A DNA stretch of 6,268 bases from Euryarchaeota archaeon UBA242 (GCA_002499015.1 DAJY01000078.1:1042-7309), one strand, 5' to 3'; counted from the stretch's first letter, positions 1 to 5,502 are shown. Made by a program: numbers and translations. Notes: a model not told the origin generated them from the letters alone.

Positions 1-149
1 GCTTCAATGTAGCTCTTTATCCGCTTCTTCTGCTCGGACTCTGAGGCCACCATACTCTCAAGGCTGTTTGATTTAGTATAACAAGACTCGTTCTTGTTGG
101 TATTGCTTTGTATCACGTATTCATCTCCAATCACTTTGACAATTGCCAT
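1..149 (-). CDS. N-terminal fragment of an unrecognised protein (runs off the left edge)
   Basis: An open frame reads leftward from an ATG at 149-147 to the edge of the window without a stop, giving 49 complete codons. The protein begins MAIVKVIGDEYVIQSNTNK and continues as a polar, Lys/Glu/Ser-rich segment with no signal peptide or membrane helix. A region around 174-181 reads ACTTATGG on the minus strand, about 27 bases before the ATG, which is a weak box A and would fit a leaderless transcript. It lies on the same strand as the GNAT gene ending at 216, 66 bases upstream of this ATG, so the two could be co-transcribed. No family is recognisable from this fragment. The call rests on the open frame, the start and the context; the visible coding stretch is short. 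Confidence 0.5.
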   Translation of the reverse strand, partial: MAIVKVIGDEYVIQSNTNKNESCYTKSNSLESMVASESEQKKRIKSYIE

Positions 150-215
150 ATTGGGTCGCAGTTTGTCTTCTATGCCATAAGTTGGTAAAAATCAACCGTT
201 TATCAAGGATTGAGT

Positions 216-803
216 TCAAAACCGCTTCATCATAGAATGATGTGGGCCGATTTTTTCAATTACATATGGTGAGTCGATCATCTGCCAGTGCTGCGAGTGA
301 TAGAATGAAAACGCCGCCTCGCGAGCCTGTAAGAAGCCTGTTTTAGCCGAAAAGTGTTGTATAGAGTTTGCTTCCAAAGTAGAAAGTACGATTGAAGCGA
401 GTCCTTGCCTCCTGCCCTGTTGCCTAGTTCCCATTTGTCTGATTTGAATCGAGGGGCGATTTTGTGTAGTTTTGGTTTGAAGTGGGCCAAATGCCGGGCA
501 AATACTCGCGCCTGGGCCTGCGTGGTCAGCGGCACTACCATCACTTGATTCGTCAATAAGGTGGGCTCGGCCAACGGATAGAACAAGGCCTTCTTTTTCC
601 ACCCATGCATGTATTGCTTCGCTATCATCTATCAAGCGCTCACTGCCAATGGGAAAGCCGAGAGGTTGGCGCAACACATCATATCTACATTTGAAATATG
701 ATTCTGGGATCTCTTCGCCCGGAAGACTGACTTTGACTTGGTACTTGTTTGAGAGGTCCGGTTCTGAACTGCCGTGTTGCCGCGTATCTTCGCCATCCGC
801 CAT
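216..803 (-). CDS. GNAT-family N-acetyltransferase (ElaA/YjcF-like) with a mid-domain insertion
   Basis: A protein of 195 residues, predicted cytosolic, expected to transfer an acetyl group from acetyl-CoA to an amine; the substrate cannot be told. Residues 40-56 (RYDVLRQPLGFP..SE) match the start of ElaA/YjcF-type GNAT domains, which typically read RxxVLRxPLGxPxGxE followed by an acidic pair (D59 D60 here). The strand LVLSVGRAHL is at 73-82. The acetyl-CoA loop, consensus R/Q-x-x-G-x-G/A, is RRQGLA at 131-136. Motif B is QAREAAFSFYHSQHW at 159-173, and the end EKIGPHHSMMKR resembles the usual GIPHxxMxK. Between the VGRAHL strand and the IQIRQMG strand lie about 35 residues, rich in Gly/Ala/Ser/Pro, where most relatives have under 10. 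The ATG at 803 is chosen because a box A lies about 31 bases upstream. The first 20 residues are polar and probably disordered. It is divergent from the tRNA gene. Confidence 0.85.
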   Translation of the reverse strand: MADGEDTRQHGSSEPDLSNKYQVKVSLPGEEIPESYFKCRYDVLRQPLGFPIGSERLIDDSEAIHAWVEKEGLVLSVGRAHLIDESSDGSAADHAGPGASICPAFGPLQTKTTQNRPSIQIRQMGTRQQGRRQGLASIVLSTLEANSIQHFSAKTGFLQAREAAFSFYHSQHWQMIDSPYVIEKIGPHHSMMKRF

Positions 804-829
804 CTTCGCTCGTTTTTGTTAATGGCAGC

Positions 830-840
830 ATACATAAAAT
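830..840 (-). promoter_or_regulatory. Probable box A (TATA) of the GNAT gene
   Basis: Read on the minus strand the site is ATTTTATGTAT, centred about 31 bases before the ATG at 803. This places transcription start within a few bases of the start codon, as expected for a nearly leaderless archaeal gene. Assigned by eye from spacing and composition. Confidence 0.45.
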
Positions 841-884
841 CTTGACCTTATATTGGTTATTGGAAATTAGTTGCAACGGAATTG

Positions 885-895
885 CAATATAATAC
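885..895 (+). promoter_or_regulatory. Probable box A (TATA) of the tRNA-Cys gene
   Basis: The sequence CAATATAATAC is the most TATA-like stretch ahead of the tRNA. Its centre near 890 predicts a start near 917, giving a 5' leader of about 20 bases to be removed by RNase P. Assigned from spacing only. Confidence 0.4.
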
Positions 896-937
896 AAAGA
901 CGCGTTGAAATAGGGCAGGCCAATCCGATTAGATGTT

Positions 938-1011
938 GCACGGTTGTCAGAGCGGTTATGAGCGGGGTTGCAGACCCTGAAACGGGAGTTCAAATCTCTC
1001 ACCGTGCTCCA
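938..1011 (+). tRNA. tRNA-Cys, anticodon GCA, with encoded CCA
   Basis: The whole cloverleaf can be folded by hand. The acceptor stem GCACGGT (938-944) pairs fully with ACCGTGC (1001-1007). T8 is at 945. The D stem has three pairs, TCA (947-949) with TGA (959-961), and its loop AGCGGTTA carries the G18-G19 pair. The anticodon stem CGGGG (963-967) pairs with CCCTG (975-979) with one G-T wobble. The loop TTGCAGA has anticodon GCA at 970-972, after T33. The variable region is AAAC. The T stem GGGAG/CTCTC holds the loop TTCAAAT. The discriminator is T at 1008, the identity base of tRNA-Cys, and CCA follows at 1009-1011, so the mature 3' end is encoded. The three-pair D stem with a 13-22 mismatch also matches other tRNA-Cys molecules. 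No intron is present. Confidence 0.96.
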
Positions 1012-1020
1012 CTTTCACCC

Positions 1021-1035
1021 TTAATGTTTCATTTT
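1021..1035 (+). terminator. Possible T-rich terminator of tRNA-Cys
   Basis: The stretch TTAATGTTTCATTTT begins ten bases after the encoded CCA. Archaeal RNA polymerase commonly stops at T-rich tracts without a hairpin, and I see no strong hairpin here. Weak evidence. Confidence 0.3.
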
Positions 1036-1079
1036 GTAAACCTGTTTAAGCAAAGGTTGGCCTGAATCGGGTGTATTGT

Positions 1080-2741
1080 TTAATTCCCCCACAATGGTGG
1101 CGGTGGAGGTAATGGTTCATCGATGAGTGGCAGTGGCGGTAATGGTGGCGCTTGAGGTGGTGGTGGCAATGGTTCATCGATGAGCGGCAGTGGCGGTAAT
1201 GGTTGCGCTTGAGGTGGTAGTGGCAATGGTGGCGGCAATGATGATTGTACCTCAGTTGGCGCTGGAGGTGCCGGAATAACTACTTCAGGCCATTCCACAA
1301 TCGTCTCTGCCTCAGCAATTGGCGGTTGAGGTGGTTCTATCCCAGGTATTGCAATTGGGGTTGGAATGGGTGCAATTTCTGGTGCTGTCGCGGCAGAAAC
1401 CTTAGCAAGTTCAAGCGCAGCTGCGGCTTCCTGCTTCGCTATGATTTCAGCAGATCTTTTTTCCTCGATTTCTGCTGCTTTGACCTCGACACTGCTGCCA
1501 TCTAATTGCCCACCACTAAGCAATTGTTGCATTTTGGAATCAATTTGATTCATGCTAAAATTAGTTAACTCTCGGTTTGAATCCTGTCTGTACAGAAGCA
1601 AACGATGCCGTCTTGAATTGGTTTCAAACGACAATAATTCCGGATCAAATAATTGAGCCAATGATAGTAAGACTCCTATTAAGAGCAATGGTGATTGTTG
1701 AGAATCTTTGAATAATGAAATAATTCCAAATGCGGTCATCAACCACCACATGTATTTACCATTATCAAGCCAATCATAGCGATAATGAGTGAAACCTGTT
1801 AAAGATTCTTTCTGAATAATAAAATGATCTTCTACAACTATATCCCCCTTGTCCAATTTAGTATGTACTAAACGGAGAACTTTACCTTGTTCGACAAGAG
1901 AAGTAGATTTGGTGCCCATTGCATTTTCTCGCAACACAAACTCTCTAGCATCTGGGTCCGTTATTAGAGCGCGTACACCTAGCCCTGGTATTCGTGGAGT
2001 CATCCCCATGTACACTGTATACCCACCAGCCGCTGTTGCCAAAACAATACTGGCAATAGTCATCCAAGCGCTATATCCTAAACTGGCATCGCCCTCGGGC
2101 AATATTGTTTTCCAAGCAACGACGCCGACAAGAGTGAGTGCAGCGCCTCCAAATGGATAGTACTGAGCATAGGGTAATACAGTACCGCGTGTACTCATAA
2201 ACGTAGCAAGAAGAGTGGTTAGCATTACACAAATACCCATTGTGATAAAAATCATTCCAGTAAGTCCTGCTCTTGCCGTATCTCCTAAGACGCCACAAAT
2301 TTCTTCTGTTTCAGATGAAGTTAATTCCAGGTCTGCAGCATTTGATGTACAATTGTCATATACACTACCCAAATCAAAGGTCTCTATAGTGCAATTATCA
2401 TTGATACACACAGTAGATGAGAAATCGTCAAGGCCAATTTTACTTTCAGTTTTTATTGTAACCTCAGTCCCAAGTCCCTCAATGGTTTCTGATTCCTCTT
2501 CAACAGCCCAATTATCTGATAACGCCCCAAACATTGCCAAAAGTATAGCGACTACAATTAAGCCTGTGCTAATCCAAACAGTATGGCTATGGGCGTGTTT
2601 TACAGGCTCCGTATGGTGGGCGGTAATCGTTACCTCGGCAGTATACAGATCGCCGCCAACAACACTAGGTTGCATTGTGGGTGGTTGTAGGTGGGCAGCG
2701 AGCGGGGCTTCTTGCGGTTGCATTGGCTTCGCATCGACCAT
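1080..2741 (-). CDS. Polytopic membrane protein with four-Cys external loop and repeated proline-rich tail
   Basis: A 553-residue protein of no family I recognise. A soluble N-terminus (1-54) is followed by a helix at 56-74, an acidic loop at 75-156 with C112, C117, C131 and C149, then helices near 158-182, 195-211 and 225-246. The first four helices have tetraspan layout, with both ends inside and the large Cys loop outside. Soluble segment 250-328 leads to two further helices (330-344, 350-366). Residues 370-450 are charged and Ala/Glu-rich and may be helical or coiled. From 452 to the end the chain is Pro-rich, and two 19-residue units (511-529 and 530-548) repeat QAxPLPPLPLIDEPLPPPP. The loop also has two N-C-T sequons (N116, N130). 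The ATG at 2741 is chosen because AAGGAA lies six bases upstream on the minus strand, with a box A further up. The Cys loop suggests disulfides outside and the tail a protein-binding scaffold inside; both are inference. Confidence 0.85.
   Translation of the reverse strand: MVDAKPMQPQEAPLAAHLQPPTMQPSVVGGDLYTAEVTITAHHTEPVKHAHSHTVWISTGLIVVAILLAMFGALSDNWAVEEESETIEGLGTEVTIKTESKIGLDDFSSTVCINDNCTIETFDLGSVYDNCTSNAADLELTSSETEEICGVLGDTARAGLTGMIFITMGICVMLTTLLATFMSTRGTVLPYAQYYPFGGAALTLVGVVAWKTILPEGDASLGYSAWMTIASIVLATAAGGYTVYMGMTPRIPGLGVRALITDPDAREFVLRENAMGTKSTSLVEQGKVLRLVHTKLDKGDIVVEDHFIIQKESLTGFTHYRYDWLDNGKYMWWLMTAFGIISLFKDSQQSPLLLIGVLLSLAQLFDPELLSFETNSRRHRLLLYRQDSNRELTNFSMNQIDSKMQQLLSGGQLDGSSVEVKAAEIEEKRSAEIIAKQEAAAALELAKVSAATAPEIAPIPTPIAIPGIEPPQPPIAEAETIVEWPEVVIPAPPAPTEVQSSLPPPLPLPPQAQPLPPLPLIDEPLPPPPQAPPLPPLPLIDEPLPPPPPLWGN
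1111..1224 (-). repeat. 57-bp in-frame tandem duplication encoding the 19-residue Pro-rich unit
   Basis: Copy A is 1111-1167 and copy B is 1168-1224, directly adjoining. They match at 54 of 57 positions. The differences are at 1128/1185 (silent), 1147/1204 (Pro to Gln) and one near 1162/1219 (Pro to Leu). The unit codes for QAxPLPPLPLIDEPLPPPP within the C-terminal tail of the membrane protein. The high DNA identity, including matched synonymous sites, points to a recent duplication or slippage. Confidence 0.95.
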
Positions 2742-2790
2742 ATTATTTCCTTCACGTGCAGTTCCATAGTATTTTCTACATCAATCAATT

Positions 2791-2800
2791 GATATACATG
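2791..2800 (-). promoter_or_regulatory. Probable box A of the Pro-rich membrane protein gene
   Basis: The minus strand reads CATGTATATC, centred near 2795. This predicts a start near 2768 and a leader of about 27 bases that contains an AAGGAA ribosome binding site close to the ATG at 2741. The alternative TATA stretch at 2813-2821 better fits the divergent gene. Confidence 0.45.
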
Positions 2801-2812
2801 AAAGTAAACAAG

Positions 2813-2821
2813 ATATTATAC
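2813..2821 (+). promoter_or_regulatory. Probable box A of the five-helix membrane protein gene
   Basis: ATATTATAC is centred 27 bases before the ATG at 2844, the spacing expected for a leaderless archaeal transcript that starts at the A of the start codon. There is no Shine-Dalgarno sequence before that ATG, which agrees. Confidence 0.5.
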
Positions 2822-2843
2822 ATCGCCAATCTGTAATTATTCT

Positions 2844-3398
2844 ATGGAAATAAAGCGTGAGACTATCCGGATGATGCTATACATATTGGGTCCAATGGTA
2901 TTGGCATCATATGTCATTGGAGTTTATCGAATGGATAATCCAGATCTACTGTGGGGCGGTATTCCTGAATCTTGGCAGCCGATTAATGTCGTATGTATGT
3001 TCATTGCAACGATTGGATTCCTGATAATGTGGTGGCATTTCCTCTACCGGTGGGATGCTGCAGCCGTAGAAACAGTTCAATGGCCTTGGACTAGCGGAAA
3101 TGACGGCGGGCATACTCGCTTGCTTATTGCTTTCTTATTGATCTTGATTCCTTCTTGCCTTTGGCTTGAATTAACCGCATTCCACATCCGTACCGATTAC
3201 TCTTGGACAAAATGGTTGGTTATTGGAAATCTATTACTTGTTTGTTTAGGAAACATACTTCTTGGAATGTTTGCTTTGAGTGCTCATCGGAATAAAATTC
3301 AGCCTGGAACGATTTGGCCAATTATTGGGGCAATGATGTTCGCAATCCAAGTTATTATCAATGATGGAATCTTATGGAATTTGAAATATCCATGGTGA
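2844..3398 (+). CDS. Five-helix membrane protein of unknown function
   Basis: A 184-residue hydrophobic protein I cannot assign to a family. Helices are visible near residues 9-28, 47-67, 92-111, 123-145 and 156-174, joined by short loops. The 28-46 loop carries YRMDNPDLLWGGIPESWQP. The second helix ends WWHFLYRWD, and the 68-90 loop is Trp- and Gly-rich (QWPWTSGNDGGH). Histidines H65, H90 and H114 and cysteines C51, C105 and C134 lie in or near membrane segments, but no metal or heme motif is evident. There is no cleavable signal peptide; the first helix follows a basic start (MEIKRETIR), so the N-terminus is probably cytoplasmic. The start at 2844 is supported by a box A 27 bases upstream. 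It is divergent from the Pro-rich membrane protein gene and 66 bases ahead of the RudS-type gene, which has its own promoter. Confidence 0.85.
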   Translation: MEIKRETIRMMLYILGPMVLASYVIGVYRMDNPDLLWGGIPESWQPINVVCMFIATIGFLIMWWHFLYRWDAAAVETVQWPWTSGNDGGHTRLLIAFLLILIPSCLWLELTAFHIRTDYSWTKWLVIGNLLLVCLGNILLGMFALSAHRNKIQPGTIWPIIGAMMFAIQVIINDGILWNLKYPW

Positions 3399-3412
3399 TT
3401 TTATTCAATTTG
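3399..3412 (+). terminator. Possible T-rich terminator after the five-helix protein gene
   Basis: TTTTATTCAATTTG directly follows the TGA stop at 3396-3398 and precedes a new promoter, so a transcription end here is plausible. No hairpin is evident. Confidence 0.3.
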
Positions 3413-3434
3413 CAACCCTTGGTAGTAAACTATC

Positions 3435-3444
3435 GTATATATAC
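3435..3444 (+). promoter_or_regulatory. Strong box A of the rudS-type operon, flanked by an inverted repeat
   Basis: GTATATATAC is the best TATA box in the window and is centred about 25 bases before the ATG at 3465. It is flanked by TTGGTA (3419-3424) and its inverted copy TACCAA (3447-3452), which could form an operator placed around the TATA box. The box call is firm; the operator is a guess. Confidence 0.6.
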
Positions 3445-3464
3445 CGTACCAATATGGCAAAGGT

Positions 3465-4424
3465 ATGGTGCATTCTGAATCCTTACCTAAAATAGCAGTT
3501 TCTGCATGTTTATTGGGACAAAATGTGCGCTATAATGGTGGACATTGTAATTTTGCGTTATTTAACCGGCTAAATAATTTTATTGAAAAGGTTTCTTTTT
3601 GCCCGGAAGTAGGCATTGGACTAGGCACCCCTAGACCTACAATAAGACTGGTAGATAGCCCGCTTGGAATCCGTCTTGTTGAACCTAAATCTGGCAAAGA
3701 CTATACTCAAAAAATGGCTGAATGGAGTGAATTACAATCTGATTCTTTGATCAATCAAAAAATATCGGGGATTGTTTTCAAGAAAGGCTCTCCTAGTTGT
3801 GGCCTTGAGCGAGTTAAGGTTTACAGTGAAAATAACCACCCGCAAAAAAATGGGACCGGTCTTTTCTCAATGATATTCACTACCCTTTACCCACACATCC
3901 CTGCTATTGAAGAAGGGCGCTTGAGTGAACCAATTCAGGCTGAAAACTTTCTTGCTCGTGTTGCAATGATGGACCTGTGGTGGAAATATGAGGACAAAGG
4001 TTGGACCATATTTAGTTTACAGCAATTTCACAGTGAACACAAACTGCTATTGCAAAGCCGCTCACCTAAATCTACTCGAATACTTGGAAATTTGTTGGCA
4101 GTAAACCCTGAAAACAAATTGATTGGTGAATTGGCATTGGAATATATTACTATGGCTCAAGAGCACATGGGGCATAATGTTGAGAAGAGATATGTCGCAG
4201 CCGCTTTACGTCGCGCTGTTGGGCGATTGCCAAAGGATTTACCCAAATCTCAGAGAGCTTACCTGCACACATGGATTGATTATTATTTGAAAGGTTTAGT
4301 TCCGCGAATCGCTTCAATGGCATTGATTCAACAAGCATATGAGATGACTGGGTCGGAAAGCCTCCCTTGGAAACATCTATTTGAACCATTTAATGTGGTA
4401 AGTGGAGTAATGGCAAAGGTGTGA
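3465..4424 (+). CDS. rudS: RudS-type tRNA 4-thiouridine desulfidase (DUF523/TudS fused to DUF1722)
   Basis: A 319-residue soluble protein of two domains. Residues 8-150 are a DUF523 (TudS) domain: SACLLGQNVRYNGG at 13-26, FCPEVGIGLGTPRP at 45-58 and KGSPSCG at 107-113. C15, C46 and C112 are the three conserved cysteines that hold the [4Fe-4S] cluster in TudS thiouracil desulfidase; E48 and S109 lie beside them. Residues about 190-310 are a DUF1722 (YbgA) domain, with HKLLLQSRSPKSTRILGNL at 192-210 and many Lys/Arg (K241, R242, R249, R250, R254). TudS-DUF1722 fusions, named RudS, remove sulfur from s4U in tRNA, with DUF1722 helping to bind tRNA. All key cysteines are present and length is typical, so it should be active. 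The ATG at 3465 is chosen for its box A; an out-of-frame ATG at 3454 hits a stop after 13 codons. The stop is nine bases before the DUF2892 gene, so they form an operon. Confidence 0.9.
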   Translation: MVHSESLPKIAVSACLLGQNVRYNGGHCNFALFNRLNNFIEKVSFCPEVGIGLGTPRPTIRLVDSPLGIRLVEPKSGKDYTQKMAEWSELQSDSLINQKISGIVFKKGSPSCGLERVKVYSENNHPQKNGTGLFSMIFTTLYPHIPAIEEGRLSEPIQAENFLARVAMMDLWWKYEDKGWTIFSLQQFHSEHKLLLQSRSPKSTRILGNLLAVNPENKLIGELALEYITMAQEHMGHNVEKRYVAAALRRAVGRLPKDLPKSQRAYLHTWIDYYLKGLVPRIASMALIQQAYEMTGSESLPWKHLFEPFNVVSGVMAKV

Positions 4425-4428
4425 GGAA
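4423..4428 (+). promoter_or_regulatory. Shine-Dalgarno sequence of the DUF2892 gene
   Basis: GAGGAA overlaps the stop codon of the upstream gene and lies five bases before the ATG at 4434. A ribosome binding site here, with no TATA box at the right distance, supports translation from a shared two-gene mRNA. Confidence 0.6.
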
Positions 4429-4433
4429 TTTAT

Positions 4434-4637
4434 ATGAATCTAAGTGTTTTTGATCGAACTACCCGAATGATTGCTGGCTTGGGCTTGGTCACTTTTGATT
4501 ACTTTGCAAACGCTAATTGGGAAATCGCATTTTTGATTTTAGGGGCATGGAGCGTCTTCACCTCAACATTTGGCTACTGTCCGTTTTACCGGATATTAGG
4601 GTGGAATACTTGCCCCACTGCCATTCCTGCTGAGTGA
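4434..4637 (+). CDS. DUF2892 (YgaP-like) small membrane protein
   Basis: A 67-residue protein covering a complete DUF2892 domain. It begins NLSVFDRTTRMIAGLGLV, matching the family's N-terminal NxxxxDRxxRxxxGxxL pattern. Two hydrophobic segments (about 11-24 and 28-46) are followed by the family's signature end FGYCPFYRILGWNTC, with C49 and C60. In known proteins this domain occurs alone or joined to a rhodanese domain, as in E. coli YgaP, which ties it to persulfide or thiocyanate handling; its own job is not settled. Here no rhodanese is attached. The gene starts nine bases after the RudS-type stop with its own GAGGAA site, so it is almost certainly co-transcribed. The link to sulfur released from tRNA is inference. 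Confidence 0.88.
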   Translation: MNLSVFDRTTRMIAGLGLVTFDYFANANWEIAFLILGAWSVFTSTFGYCPFYRILGWNTCPTAIPAE

Positions 4638-4678
4638 AAATCAGTATTGGTCTGTAATTATTGCAGTATATCCCTACT

Positions 4679-5338
4679 CTAGTTATTCTTTTCAAGGTAT
4701 TTTGGTACGGTTCTAAGTTCTTCGTCCTCTTCCTCTTTTTTCATTTTCTTAATTTGATATAGTTGGAATGTAAATGAACTTATGAATAACCCAAAGACGC
4801 CGATTTGTATTATTAAACCGCCCAAGTCGACCTGAGATGGTATTCGCCCAAAAATCATTAGGATGCCGTATATTGTCATTAAAGCACCCAGTGCTGCAGA
4901 TCCAAAAACATACACATTCTTTCTCAAAAAACGATTCATAAAATATGAAAGAAGGAATAATCCGCCACCTAGTAATTCTAATTCTAAATCATACCCATTG
5001 CTTTCTAATACAGACATTAACCCAAACATCACATAGAGTGAAATGGAAATTGTCACTGTAACTGATACCAAACCAATGAGTAATAAGGATAACACCCCAC
5101 AACCAATTGTCGCAATGAGTGTGAAATTAGCAGCAGGTATAGTCACCAGATCTCCTAATTGGCCATATAGCATTGAACTGGACAAAAAACCCAGTGAGCA
5201 ACCGATAAAGAATGAAAATACTTTGATGTATTTTGAACCGAATAGTAGCAAAAAAATGGCGATGGGGATTAGTAAAGCCCCTATTACGGGACTTGCCCAA
5301 CTGTCTATCTGTTGCCAGAACCCGCCCGCTATATCCAT
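4679..5338 (-). CDS. Seven-helix membrane protein resembling DUF4203/TMEM198
   Basis: A 219-residue membrane protein when started at the ATG at 5338-5336. Seven hydrophobic segments lie near residues 17-33, 39-57, 71-88, 92-110, 122-133, 141-163 and 173-191. The first two are joined by LLLFGSKYIKVFSFFIGCSLGF, which resembles the turn of DUF4203 (TM7SF3/TMEM198-like) proteins, where a helix ends in FGxxxxK and the next holds paired glycines. A similar arrangement recurs at FMNRFLRKNVYVFGSAALGALM. The C-terminal tail (197-219, IKKMKKEEEDEELRTVPK) is highly charged and probably cytoplasmic. An in-frame TTG at 5353 would add five residues; ATG is preferred as the more usual codon, although the box A at 5381-5390 puts the start of RNA near 5359 and fits either. 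It converges with the DUF2892 gene, 41 bases apart. Function unknown; family call is moderate. Confidence 0.8.
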   Translation of the reverse strand: MDIAGGFWQQIDSWASPVIGALLIPIAIFLLLFGSKYIKVFSFFIGCSLGFLSSSMLYGQLGDLVTIPAANFTLIATIGCGVLSLLLIGLVSVTVTISISLYVMFGLMSVLESNGYDLELELLGGGLFLLSYFMNRFLRKNVYVFGSAALGALMTIYGILMIFGRIPSQVDLGGLIIQIGVFGLFISSFTFQLYQIKKMKKEEEDEELRTVPKYLEKNN

Positions 5339-5380
5339 TTGACCAATCTGCAACGGGCGGCCGGGACTTGTTGTAGATTT

Positions 5381-5390
5381 GGGATAAAAA
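5381..5390 (-). promoter_or_regulatory. Probable box A of the DUF4203-like gene
   Basis: The minus strand reads TTTTTATCCC, centred near 5386. The predicted transcription start is near 5359, just upstream of both candidate start codons (TTG at 5353, ATG at 5338). Confidence 0.4.
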
Positions 5391-5460
5391 TAGGAAATTG
5401 ATTGGTATGTGCTATTGTATCATTGAAAATTGGAATGTTTGTCAATTACATTGGATTAGA

Positions 5461-5469
5461 ATTTAAACA
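5461..5469 (+). promoter_or_regulatory. Possible box A of the thioredoxin-like lipoprotein gene
   Basis: ATTTAAACA is centred about 38 bases before the ATG at 5503, which would leave a leader of roughly 11 bases. It is the best A/T-rich candidate in the region, but the spacing is not as good as at the other genes. Confidence 0.3.
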
Positions 5470-5502
5470 AGTCTTCAAATGTCAATCTGTTAAATCATTG
5501 CT

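Noticed and set aside
278..628. Second open frame on the minus strand within the GNAT gene
   Set aside because: The other frame carries all GNAT motifs in order; this one has none and is a shadow.
871..1065. Open frame of 64 codons on the plus strand
   Set aside because: It runs straight through the tRNA-Cys gene and the peptide has no protein-like features.
1091..1245. G-rich plus strand (many GGTGG runs) as a G-quadruplex, or the repeats as a CRISPR-like array
   Set aside because: The G-richness follows from proline codons on the coding strand, the tracts are only two or three G long, and the units adjoin without spacers.
2215..2769. Open frame of 184 codons on the plus strand opposite the membrane protein
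   Set aside because: It is antisense to a gene with well-formed helices and a cysteine loop; no promoter or ribosome binding site fits it.
3454..3495. Earlier ATG before the RudS-type start
   Set aside because: It is out of frame and reaches a stop after 13 codons; the TATA spacing supports the ATG at 3465.
3454..4420. Direct repeat ATGGCAAAGGT at 3454-3464 and 4410-4420 flanking the RudS-type gene
   Set aside because: Several exact 11-base repeats are expected by chance in a window of this size, and nothing suggests an inserted element.
5339..5353. TTG at 5353 as start of the DUF4203-like gene
   Set aside because: Possible, but ATG at 5338 is a more usual start and the five extra residues add nothing recognisable; kept only as an alternative.
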